Source of the DNA: DASPLH01 sp035627675
GTDB lineage: Bacteria; Acidobacteriota; Terriglobia; Terriglobales; Acidobacteriaceae
Assembly: GCA_035627675.1 (NCBI GenBank)
Contig: DASPLH010000174.1
Span: 1-31,520, forward strand
Length of the DNA stretch: 31,520 bases
Reading direction: 5' to 3'
Below the pieces are notes generated by a model that worked only from the letters and a program-made list of their open reading frames with translations, made no database searches and was not told where the DNA came from. Shown piece after piece: positions 1 through 6,536 of the stretch (its first letter is position 1; each line of letters opens with the position of its first letter). The position numbers and the translations under genes are program-made.

Positions 1-315
1 GGCCTTGCGAGCGGCACGCATCGCGTTCGGAGACGGCGGGTTCACGGGCTTCCAGCGCTTCTCGGTCACGCTCCAGTAAGCAAGCTTGCTCGTCGAGGAT
101 GCGTGGACGGCGCGGCGTGAGGGTTTCGATGGTGTGACCGGAGCATCGTCGTCGTCGTTCACGTACACAATGCGGCCCTCTCTCTCGACGGCACGGATTT
201 GTGCATGCGCTGGTTGGGAAGCCAGAAGTACGGCGGAAGACAAGAGTAGAACGGGAGCGCTCCGTTGGAATGCGCGTCGGGCGATATGGCGTAAGTTGAG
301 CGGCAACAGGTACAT
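1..315 (-). CDS. Secreted protein, possibly lytic transglycosylase (N-terminal part)
   Basis: The gene runs off the left edge; 105 codons are visible. The ATG at 315 follows a GAAGGGA Shine-Dalgarno at good spacing. Residues 1-38 form a signal peptide: a basic start, a Leu/Val/Ala core, and an AHA|Q cleavage site, so the protein is exported. The mature start reads VEREGRIVYVNDD, then a Ser/Arg-rich linker, then LAYWSVTEKRWKPVNPP and an Ala/Arg-rich stretch. A short beta-strand module (R-IVYVND) ahead of a YW...RWKPV segment resembles the N-terminus of secreted SLT-type murein lytic transglycosylases of Acidobacteria. The catalytic domain would lie outside the window, so this family call is from memory of a pattern and is weak. 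It could be another secreted cell-wall protein. The presence of an exported protein-coding gene is much surer than its function. Confidence 0.5.
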   Translation of the reverse strand, partial: MYLLPLNLRHIARRAFQRSAPVLLLSSAVLLASQPAHAQIRAVEREGRIVYVNDDDDAPVTPSKPSRRAVHASSTSKLAYWSVTEKRWKPVNPPSPNAMRAARKA

Positions 316-434
316 ACGTCCCTTCGGGCCCATCCCTGCCAGGGGCAGAGGTGGGCGAGTGCTCGTGCCTACCGGCCGCGCCAGCCCACCTGGACGGTGG
401 CGGCGCCGCAAACCAAGGAGAACCGTTCCAGAGT
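316..434 (-). promoter_or_regulatory. Structured 5' leader, possible riboswitch or RNA thermometer
   Basis: The stretch between the promoter and the left-edge gene is GC-rich and folds well on paper. One hairpin pairs 402-406 with 378-382 and, inside it, 396-400 with 386-390 around a 5-nt loop. A second pairs 344-348 with 336-340 around 3 nt. Near the start codon CCC-GAA-GGG can pair with itself and would occupy the Shine-Dalgarno. I compared it by eye with c-di-AMP (ydaO), c-di-GMP, cobalamin, TPP and SAM riboswitch signatures and matched none convincingly, so no ligand is claimed. Confidence 0.35.
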
Positions 435-440
435 CCCTCG

Positions 441-469
441 ATTATAAGTCGGCAAAAACGGAGGTTCAA
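441..469 (-). promoter_or_regulatory. Sigma70-type promoter for the left-edge gene
   Basis: On the minus strand TTGAAC (469-464) and a perfect TATAAT (446-441) are separated by 17 nt. Transcription would start near 434, about 120 nt before the ATG at 315. This is the best consensus promoter in the window. Confidence 0.7.
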
Positions 470-604
470 TCATTGCCGCACAGGGAACCACGGTAGTGAA
501 GGGGAGAAAAACAGGAACTCAGCGGGAGAAAACGCTTACCAGGCCCACCCGAGTACACCATCGTCCATGAACTTCGGAGGGCTGCGAGGGCGCCAAAATA
601 CGAA

Positions 605-658
605 GCCACGGATTGCAATGATCTGATCAGATCCGTGCTCATCCGTGGCGATCCGTGG
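605..658. repeat. Palindromic intergenic element with ATCCGTGG copies
   Basis: The segment has the 9-bp inverted pair GCCACGGAT (605-613) and ATCCGTGGC (641-649), three direct ATCCGTG copies (631, 641, 651) and a perfect 14-bp palindrome GATCTGATCAGATC (620-633). It lies just past the alaS stop, so transcribed from the minus strand the 9-bp pair could form a hairpin and act as the alaS terminator, though the following T-run is poor. Such 'ATCCGTG' motifs look like a dispersed intergenic repeat; only one copy is in this window. Confidence 0.45.
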
Positions 659-668
659 TAACGACTTC

Positions 669-3404
669 TTATCCGATCAGCGAGTCCACTACGCCGTAGG
701 CGCCGCTGAGGGCTTCGTCCAACGCTTCGGGGTTCTTGCCTCCGGCTTCGGCCATATCCGGACGCCCGCCTCCAGAGCCGCCTACGGCCTTCGCCACCTG
801 CGCGATGACCTTGCCGGCCGGAACCCTATCGGTGAGGTCTTTCGTCACGCCTACGATCAGAGCGACTTTGCCATCGGCGACCGAGCCGATCACGACTACT
901 CCCGAGCCGATCTTGGTGCGGAAGTTGTCCACCAGCGTTCGCAACTGCGGACGCTCGAGGTTGTCGGCCCTGTGCGCCAGCACCTTCACGCCCTTGACGA
1001 GCTTCACGCTGTTATCGGCCGAAGACACGGCGGAGGCGGCCGACTTCATGCGCACCTGCTCGAGTTCGCGGCGCAGGCGCTTGACCTCTTCGTCGCGGCG
1101 CTCGATCTCTGCCCGCAGGGCTTCTGCCGGGCTCTGATCGCTGCGCCCCACGAGGGTCGAGACGACGTTCTCGAGTTGATGGTCTTTGCGGAAGTGACGC
1201 AGCGATGCTTCACCGGCTACGGCTTCCAGACGGCGCACGCCGCTCGACACCGAGCCTTCCTTCAGGACCTTGATGAGTCCGATCTCGCCGGTGGCCTTCG
1301 TGTGCGTGCCGCCGCAGAGTTCGGTGGAGAAGTCGCCGATCCTGATGACCCGCACCTTCTCGCCGTACTTCTCGCCGAACAGCGCCATCGCCTTGTACTC
1401 GTTGACGGCGACATCGATCGGAACGTCTTCGATGACCTCTACTTTTTCGTTGCGCAACACTTCGCGGTTGACGATGTCCTCGATGTCCTGGAGGTCTTCA
1501 TCGCTGACGCCGGCGAAGTGCGAGAAGTCGAAGCGCAGATAGCCCGGCGAGACGAGCGAACCCGCCTGCTTGACGTGCGTTCCCAGCGTCGAGCGCAGCG
1601 CGGCATGGAGCAGGTGCGTGCCCGTGTGGTGGCGCATGGTCTGCTCGCGCAGGTCGCTATCGACGACGGCATTAATCTTGTCGCCGACGACAATCGTCTG
1701 CCGAGCGGTGGTGACGTGCGCGCGCACTCCCTGGATCGGAGAGTGGACACCCGAGACTTCGCCGACAAGCGTGGTTTGGTCCGATGAGTAGAACCAGCCC
1801 TTGTCGCCGACCTGGCCGCCGCTTTCGGCATAGAAAGGGGTGTGGTCAAGAACGATCTCGCCCTTCTCGCCGGGCTTCAACTCCTGCACGCCCTGGCCGT
1901 CAACGATGATGGCCAACACTTCGCAGTCCGACGACTGCGTTTGCCGGTAGCCCTCAAAAACCGTCTGCGGCAACCTGCTGAAGACGGGTGAGGCGGTTTG
2001 CTTCGCTCCACCCTTCCAGCTGGCGCGGGCCGTGGCGCGTTGCTCTTCCATGGCGCGCTCGAACCCGGCATGGTCGAAGAGGATTCCCTGGTCACGGGCG
2101 GCGTCCACCATGAAGTCGAGCGGCAGGCCGAAGGTGTCGTAGAGCTTAAAAGCCTTCTCGCCGCTGTAGGTTGCACGCGCAGCTTCGTTCTGCTGCTTGG
2201 CCGAAACGAGCGGCGCGAGATCGTCTTCCAGCCGCTTGAGTCCGATGTCGAGCGTGTGCGCGAAGCGGGTCTCCTCGGTCTGGATCACCTTCGAAACGCG
2301 GTCGGCAGAGTCCTTCAGCTCCGGATAGGCTTCCTGCATCTCGTCGCGAACGGCGAACACCATCTCGTGCAGGAAGGGTTTGTTCTGTCCGAGCAGGCGT
2401 CCGTGGCGGATCGCGCGGCGGATGATCTTGCGCAGCACATACCCGCGGCCTTCGTTGGCGGGCATGACTCCGTCGGAAATCAGGAACGTGGCCGCACGCG
2501 AGTGGTCGGCGATCACACGCAAGGATGCCGCGCTCGTGGCCTTCGCTTCCCTGGCGGATTCCTTCGCCGCCGAGACGCCCGTCAACTCAGCCGCGCGCTC
2601 GATGAGCGGGATGAACAGGTCCGTCTCGTAATTGGAGATGACGCCCTGGAGCACGGACGTAACGCGTTCGAGACCCGCGCCGGTGTCGATCGAGGGCTTC
2701 GGCAGCGGATTCAGGGTGCCGGCCGCGTCGCGGTCGAACTGCATGAACACCAGGTTCCAGATCTCGACGTAGCGTCCGCACTCGCACGGGAACCTGCATT
2801 CCCCGGCGGCGCATTCCGGCCGATGCCCGTCGCTCGCAATTGGGCCCATGTCGTAGTGCAACTCCGAGCAGGGGCCGCACGGGCCGGTGTCGCCCATCGA
2901 CCAGAAGTTGTCCTTCATCCCCATCTCGAAGATGCGGTCGGCCGGGACGCCCTGGGCGATCCAGTGATCGTAGGCTTCGGCGTCGCGCTGCATGCCGCCT
3001 TCGCCGTTGAAGATGGTGATGTACATCCGGTCCTTGGGAATGCCGAACCACTCGGGCGACGTCACCAGCTCCCAGGCGTAGGCGATGGCGTCCTTCTTGA
3101 AGTAATCGCCGAAGCTGAAATTGCCGAGCATCTCGAAGAACGTGTGGTGGCGGTTGGTAAAGCCGACGTTCTCGAGATCGTTGTGCTTGCCTCCGGCGCG
3201 CACGCACTTCTGCGAGGTCGTGGCACGCGAATAGTCGCGCTTCTCCAGCCCGAGAAAAACGTCCTTGAACTGGTTCATGCCCGCGTTGGTGAAGAGCAGC
3301 GTGGGATCGTTAGCGGGGACGAGGGACGACGAGTGGACCTCGCGATGGCCCTTCTGGACAAAAAAGTCCAGGAACATGCGGCGAATCTGATTGCCGGTAA
3401 GCAT
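669..3404 (-). CDS. alaS: Alanine-tRNA ligase
   Basis: This enzyme charges tRNA-Ala with alanine in the cytoplasm and hydrolyses mischarged Ser- and Gly-tRNA-Ala. At 911 aa it is slightly longer than the usual 870-880. The class II catalytic core begins at residue 1, with motif 1 in VPANDPTLLFTNAGMNQFK and a motif 2 region around RHHTFFEMLGNFSFGDYF. The editing domain carries the zinc-type HHTGTH near residues 592-597 and CGGTH about 100 residues later. The C-Ala domain ends with GSGGGRPDMAEAGG. ATG 3404 is the standard MLTGNQIRRMFLDFF start; only a weak AGGGA lies about 15 nt upstream. It stands alone, divergent from the Mpo1-like gene, and I see no tRNA or T-box leader upstream. All hallmark motifs are intact, so the identification is firm. 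Confidence 0.97.
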   Translation of the reverse strand: MLTGNQIRRMFLDFFVQKGHREVHSSSLVPANDPTLLFTNAGMNQFKDVFLGLEKRDYSRATTSQKCVRAGGKHNDLENVGFTNRHHTFFEMLGNFSFGDYFKKDAIAYAWELVTSPEWFGIPKDRMYITIFNGEGGMQRDAEAYDHWIAQGVPADRIFEMGMKDNFWSMGDTGPCGPCSELHYDMGPIASDGHRPECAAGECRFPCECGRYVEIWNLVFMQFDRDAAGTLNPLPKPSIDTGAGLERVTSVLQGVISNYETDLFIPLIERAAELTGVSAAKESAREAKATSAASLRVIADHSRAATFLISDGVMPANEGRGYVLRKIIRRAIRHGRLLGQNKPFLHEMVFAVRDEMQEAYPELKDSADRVSKVIQTEETRFAHTLDIGLKRLEDDLAPLVSAKQQNEAARATYSGEKAFKLYDTFGLPLDFMVDAARDQGILFDHAGFERAMEEQRATARASWKGGAKQTASPVFSRLPQTVFEGYRQTQSSDCEVLAIIVDGQGVQELKPGEKGEIVLDHTPFYAESGGQVGDKGWFYSSDQTTLVGEVSGVHSPIQGVRAHVTTARQTIVVGDKINAVVDSDLREQTMRHHTGTHLLHAALRSTLGTHVKQAGSLVSPGYLRFDFSHFAGVSDEDLQDIEDIVNREVLRNEKVEVIEDVPIDVAVNEYKAMALFGEKYGEKVRVIRIGDFSTELCGGTHTKATGEIGLIKVLKEGSVSSGVRRLEAVAGEASLRHFRKDHQLENVVSTLVGRSDQSPAEALRAEIERRDEEVKRLRRELEQVRMKSAASAVSSADNSVKLVKGVKVLAHRADNLERPQLRTLVDNFRTKIGSGVVVIGSVADGKVALIVGVTKDLTDRVPAGKVIAQVAKAVGGSGGGRPDMAEAGGKNPEALDEALSGAYGVVDSLIG

Positions 3405-3461
3405 AGATATGAGCTGATTCCCTAGTGATTTGAGCGTGTTGCGAGGGGAATCGAACCTTTG

Positions 3462-3470
3462 ATTCTAGCA
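3462..3470 (-). promoter_or_regulatory. Extended -10 candidate for alaS
   Basis: The minus strand reads TGC-TAGAAT, an extended -10 (hexamer 3467-3462). It would give a leader of about 50 nt before ATG 3404. No convincing -35 is found at the right distance. Confidence 0.35.
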
Positions 3471-3542
3471 TTCGGAACATGCCTGCCCGCAGACGCCCCC
3501 GCTCCGGCAGGCCGGGACCGGGCACCCCTGGACGATCCGGTG

Positions 3543-3548
3543 TATCAT
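3543..3548 (+). promoter_or_regulatory. -10 hexamer of the Mpo1-like gene
   Basis: TATCAT ends 8 nt before ATG 3557 and there is no Shine-Dalgarno between them. The transcript would be leaderless or carry one or two nucleotides. Confidence 0.4.
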
Positions 3549-3556
3549 CTCCGGCC

Positions 3557-3859
3557 ATGTTGGGTGGACGCACAAGCGACCAGTGGATCGCTCAATACGC
3601 AAGCAGCCATCAGCACCCGGTGAACCGGGCATGCCACACGTTCGGCATCCCGCTGATCGTAGTGTCGCTCGTGTTGTTTGTGGCGAGCGTGTTCCAGCGC
3701 CCGCTGCTGCCCTACGCAGCGGGGCTGTTCCTCTTCGGCTGGATTCTCCAGTTCGTGGGGCACGCCTTCGAGAGAAAGGTGCCGGAGTTCTTTCACGACT
3801 GGCGCTTCCTCTTCGTCGGACTGCGTTGGTGGGTGGCAAAAATCCGCGGCCGCGCCTGA
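3557..3859 (+). CDS. Mpo1-like / DUF962 small membrane protein
   Basis: A protein of 100 aa. The family is named for yeast Mpo1, an iron-dependent dioxygenase acting on 2-hydroxy fatty acids; the role of bacterial members is mostly inferred. The family pattern is clear: W-I-A-Y near the start, SHQHPVNRACHTFGIP (the His residues proposed to bind iron), two hydrophobic segments at about residues 30-48 and 53-70, and QFVGHAFERKVPEFF with a further conserved His and Glu. The frame stays open back to ATG 3479, but the extra 26 residues are low-complexity Pro/Arg/Gly and lie over the promoter region, so ATG 3557 is chosen. Its stop abuts the stop of the convergent DUF1232 gene with no spacer. Confidence 0.82.
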   Translation: MLGGRTSDQWIAQYASSHQHPVNRACHTFGIPLIVVSLVLFVASVFQRPLLPYAAGLFLFGWILQFVGHAFERKVPEFFHDWRFLFVGLRWWVAKIRGRA

Positions 3860-4216
3860 TCAACGCGAGGCCGGATCGTCGCCCACAATGGTGTCCCGCC
3901 AGAGCCGATAGTTCGAAACTTCGCCGCGGATCATGCTGAGCCACAGGCCGAGCACGGCGACGTCGTCCACCTGGCCGAGACCGAGCAGCCAGTCGGGAAT
4001 AACGTCCAGCGGGCTGACGAAGTAGAGAGCGGCGCCGGCCGTGAGCATCAGGGCTTTCTTGGAAACGCCGCGGTAGGAGCCTCGCGACCAGTCACGGACC
4101 ATCGAGCCGAGCGCCCGGAGATCGGACGCTAGGCCGCGAAGACCGCCTTCGCGCCGGGCATGCCTGCCGGTCGCGTGCAGAACCCTGCCAAACGTACCGC
4201 TGTTACGACCCGCCAA
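3860..4216 (-). CDS. DUF1232 (YkvA-like) membrane protein
   Basis: A protein of 118 aa with a C-terminal DUF1232 domain: KALMLTAGAALYFVSPLDVIPDWLLGLGQVDDVAVLGLWLSMI, containing the family's Y-x-x-SPxDxIPD and G-x-x-DD signatures and one or two hydrophobic helices. The function of the family is unknown; members are small inner-membrane proteins. The start is taken as TTG 4216 because GGAGGTG sits 5 nt upstream; the frame is open for another 480 nt, but that part runs opposite the secreted gene at 4358 and lacks an initiation site. The N-terminal 45 residues are basic and probably cytoplasmic. The first base of its stop follows directly on the stop of the convergent Mpo1-like gene, so each transcript must run into the other or end within coding sequence. 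Confidence 0.75.
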   Translation of the reverse strand: MAGRNSGTFGRVLHATGRHARREGGLRGLASDLRALGSMVRDWSRGSYRGVSKKALMLTAGAALYFVSPLDVIPDWLLGLGQVDDVAVLGLWLSMIRGEVSNYRLWRDTIVGDDPASR

Positions 4217-4345
4217 ATCGCACCTCCGTTGTAACCGTTTAGATGACAGAACCCGGGTGGAAGGAGGAACCCTCGTGTCCAAACCAGACTCCCGGAAGGT
4301 ACTGTGCGAGAAGCGGCCGGGGTACACCGGCGCCGTAAACCGCTC

Positions 4346-4351
4346 TATCAT
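4346..4351 (+). promoter_or_regulatory. -10 hexamer, leaderless start at 4358
   Basis: TATCAT ends exactly 6 nt before ATG 4358, which puts the expected transcription start on the A of the ATG. No Shine-Dalgarno is present. Confidence 0.5.
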
Positions 4352-4357
4352 GAGTGC

Positions 4358-4726
4358 ATGAAGATTTGGTTCGCGCTTGCCGGCTCGCTTCTGCTCACCC
4401 TCTCCGCGCTCGCGCAGGAACAACAGGTCGCGAGCGTGGATGCCGGCATCGGCCCCTGCAAGGCTGAGTTTCGCGTGACGGACGAAGCCGGAAAACCGGT
4501 ATTCGACGCCAAGGTCCACACGCTCATCAAGTACGGCGCTTTCGGCATCAGGAAAACGGAACTGACGGTGGGCACGAACTCCGAGGGAATCGCCCGCATT
4601 ACAGGGCTGCCCGACTTCAACAAGCGCCCGATTGTGTTCGACGTGACGAAAGAGGGTAAGCGCTGGGAGCGGAAGTTCGAGCCAGGCGAGAACTGCCAAC
4701 CGAAGTACGACGTCAGCTTGAAATAG
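4358..4726 (+). CDS. Secreted carboxypeptidase-regulatory-like protein, copy 1
   Basis: A protein of 122 aa. Residues 1-19 are a signal peptide with an ALA|Q cleavage site, so the product is periplasmic or secreted. The rest looks like one Ig-like/transthyretin-like beta-sandwich of the carboxypeptidase-regulatory type: CKAEFRVTDEAGKPVFDAKVHT..., T-N-S-E-G-IARITGLP, then a C-terminal strand. Two cysteines, one after the signal peptide (GPC) and one near the end (ENC), could form a disulfide linking the first and last strands. ATG 4358 is chosen over an in-frame start 54 nt upstream because only this one begins a signal peptide and has a -10 at leaderless distance. The next gene is a paralogue 11 nt downstream. 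The function is unknown; such domains usually bind other proteins or surfaces. Confidence 0.75.
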   Translation: MKIWFALAGSLLLTLSALAQEQQVASVDAGIGPCKAEFRVTDEAGKPVFDAKVHTLIKYGAFGIRKTELTVGTNSEGIARITGLPDFNKRPIVFDVTKEGKRWERKFEPGENCQPKYDVSLK

Positions 4727-4737
4727 CGGATGTGGAA

Positions 4738-5169
4738 ATGAGCCAGATAGCCGTGAGAATCATAGCCAAGATACTGCTGGTGCTTGCCGTTTCGCTGGTG
4801 GCGGTGGCCCAGGAGGCGGAAGAGCAGCAACAACCCGCGGAGCAATCGGACGAATCGGTGATCGAGGCCTACGCGGGCGATTGCTCGGCAATGTTTCGAG
4901 TCTTCGACGAGAAAGGCGCCGTAGTTCCGGGAGCCCGCATCTTCGGCGAGCTGCGCACGGGCTTTATGGGGATGAGCAGGACAAGCCTGGAAGTCCTGAC
5001 CAACTCGAAGGGAGAGGCGAAGATCGTGGGACTGCCCTCGAGGACCAAGAGCGCCGTGTTCTTCGATATCACCAAGGAAAACAAATCGGCAAGACGCGTC
5101 TTCGATGCCGGACTGGACTGCACCCCCGAGTGGGAAGTGATACTGAGGGTGGAGAGTACGCCGGAGTGA
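4738..5169 (+). CDS. Secreted carboxypeptidase-regulatory-like protein, copy 2
   Basis: A protein of 143 aa with a signal peptide at residues 1-24 (AVA|Q), a Glu/Gln-rich spacer and then the same domain as its neighbour: CSAMFRVFDEKGAVVPGARIFGELRTGFMGM..., TNSKGEAKIVGLP, VFFDITKENK, and a second cysteine in GLDCTPEWEV. The two proteins align over the whole mature length and keep both cysteines, so they arose by tandem duplication and have since diverged strongly. ATG 4738 is preferred to GTG 4732 because GGA at 4728-4730 is then 7 nt away instead of 1. It is co-transcribed with copy 1 and followed by a strong bidirectional terminator. No function is recognised. Confidence 0.72.
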   Translation: MSQIAVRIIAKILLVLAVSLVAVAQEAEEQQQPAEQSDESVIEAYAGDCSAMFRVFDEKGAVVPGARIFGELRTGFMGMSRTSLEVLTNSKGEAKIVGLPSRTKSAVFFDITKENKSARRVFDAGLDCTPEWEVILRVESTPE

Positions 5170-5172
5170 GCA

Positions 5173-5207
5173 AGCAGTCAGCAGTCAGCCGTCAGCATTC
5201 AGTCGGC
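5173..5207. repeat. Heptamer tandem repeat (AGCAGTC-type)
   Basis: Five consecutive 7-nt units follow the stop of copy 2: AGCAGTC, AGCAGTC, AGCCGTC, AGCATTC, AGTCGGC. The period is exact although the units drift. The rest of the gap, to 5380, has GC-rich sequence (around 5340-5372) that looks like dispersed intergenic repeat, and no open frame I would support. Confidence 0.55.
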
Positions 5208-5380
5208 GGTCGGTCGCCGGGTAGAATCGGTAAGCCGAAATCGGAACGGTGGAAGCGTCACGGTGAGCGAAGCGCCCGTTTTGGGCGCGTAGTCGAACCA
5301 CCTTCTGTTCAGGATTGAAGAAAAACGCAAGGTTCCTCCACTCCGCGCCTTGGGCGCTCCGGTCGGAATGACGTAGAAAG

Positions 5381-5414
5381 AGGAAAACGCCCAGCCTAGG
5401 CTGGGCGTTTTCCT
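5381..5414. terminator. Bidirectional intrinsic terminator
   Basis: A perfect 34-bp palindrome with 17-nt arms whose outer part is AGGAAAACGCC / GGCGTTTTCCT. The GC-rich inner stem is flanked by A-run and T-run on both sides, so it can end transcripts from the secreted pair (+) and from the proline dehydrogenase gene (-). Confidence 0.9.
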
Positions 5415-5429
5415 TGTGGATGTTTGCCA

Positions 5430-6350
5430 TTAAGCCCGCAGCATGTTCTTGGCGATGAACCAGACGTTTGCCGGGCGTTCGGCGAGGCGGCGCATGAAGT
5501 ACGGATACCACTCCGTACCGAACGGGATGTAGACGCGTACGCCCCATCCTTCCTTTGCAAGCCGCTCCTGGAGATCGCGCCGGATGCCGTGCAGCATCTG
5601 GAACTCAAACGCGCTCTTCGGAACTCCCTCCTTGAGGCACCAGGCGGTCAGTTGGTGGATGATGTTCTCGTCGTGCGTCGCCATGCCGTGGAAGGTGCCG
5701 CTGGTGATGAGGTACTTGGCAACCTTGACGTAGTTGGCATCGACGTCGCGCTTGTCCTGGAAGGCGATCGTGGCCGGTTCGCGGTAGGCGCCCTTGCATA
5801 GACGTATGCGGATGCCTTCGGCGCACAGGTCTTTGGCGTCCTGCTCGGTGCGGTAGAGGTAAGACTGAAGGACGGTCCCGATGTGGCCGGCAGCGCCGGG
5901 GCGGCGGTGCATCTCGCGCGTGAAATCCAGGGTCTTCTGCGTGTAGGCCGAACCTTCCATGTCCACGCGGATGAAGTTATTCATCCGGATGGCGCGGTCG
6001 AGCAGTTCGCCGACGATGCCGCACGCAAGGTGCTCGTCCACATCGAGGCCCATGTGCGTCAGCTTGAGGCTGACGTTGCCGTCGATGTTGCGCTTCTGGA
6101 TTTCGTCCATGAGTTGCAGGTACAGCTGCTTGCTGTGCAGAGCCTCGTCGCGAGAGGTGACGTTCTCGCCGAGGTTATCCACCGTGACCCTGATACCGAG
6201 TTTGTTGACGGCGATGGCGGCGTGGATGAGATCGTCCACGGTTTCGCCGGCAACGAAACGGCGCGACATCTTCTGTCCTATGGGTGACCGTTCGGCAAAC
6301 GCCCTGATCGAACGGCTTTCGGATAATCCGATGAAAAGTGCTCTGAGCAT
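5430..6350 (-). CDS. Proline dehydrogenase (stand-alone)
   Basis: An FAD enzyme that oxidises L-proline to pyrroline-5-carboxylate and passes electrons to the quinone pool at the inner membrane. The product of 306 aa is a one-domain PRODH barrel. Signatures include VSLKLTHMGLDVDE, FIRVDMEGSAYTQKTLDF, GTVLQSYLYRTEQD, IRLCKGAYREP, MATHDENIIHQL, EFQMLHGIRRDLQ, VRVYIPFGTEWYPYFMRRLAERPAN. The last stretch holds the Tyr/Arg residues that bind the proline carboxylate. The start is ATG 6350, with GAGGAG 4 nt upstream; an in-frame GTG 12 nt earlier has no ribosome site. The usual second enzyme, P5C dehydrogenase, is not in this window. Confidence 0.93.
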   Translation of the reverse strand: MLRALFIGLSESRSIRAFAERSPIGQKMSRRFVAGETVDDLIHAAIAVNKLGIRVTVDNLGENVTSRDEALHSKQLYLQLMDEIQKRNIDGNVSLKLTHMGLDVDEHLACGIVGELLDRAIRMNNFIRVDMEGSAYTQKTLDFTREMHRRPGAAGHIGTVLQSYLYRTEQDAKDLCAEGIRIRLCKGAYREPATIAFQDKRDVDANYVKVAKYLITSGTFHGMATHDENIIHQLTAWCLKEGVPKSAFEFQMLHGIRRDLQERLAKEGWGVRVYIPFGTEWYPYFMRRLAERPANVWFIAKNMLRA

Positions 6351-6435
6351 GGAGCTCCTCACGCAGACCCGTCACTCGCCAGGCCCCGCGGACCGCGGGT
6401 TCGGCGTTGGCGGGTCGCCCGCAATATGAACAAAG

Positions 6436-6475
6436 GAAAAGCGACCCATGTTTTTACCACATGGGCCGCCTTTTC
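6436..6475 (-). terminator. Intrinsic terminator after trxB
   Basis: On the minus strand a GCGGCCCATG / CATGGGTCGC stem with one mismatch and a 9-nt loop is followed by CTTTTCC. It sits between trxB and the proline dehydrogenase gene and ends the trxB transcript. Confidence 0.75.
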
Positions 6476-6536
6476 ATAGGAGCTATGTCACACACGCAAG
6501 TAACAACAACGCGGGGAGGAAGCACTGCGGAACGGC

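Noticed and set aside
3438..3462. tRNA T-arm-like sequence (GGTTCGATTCCCC on the minus strand) upstream of alaS
   Set aside because: The flanking bases do not form a 5-bp T stem, and no anticodon arm, D arm or CCA end could be laid out around it.
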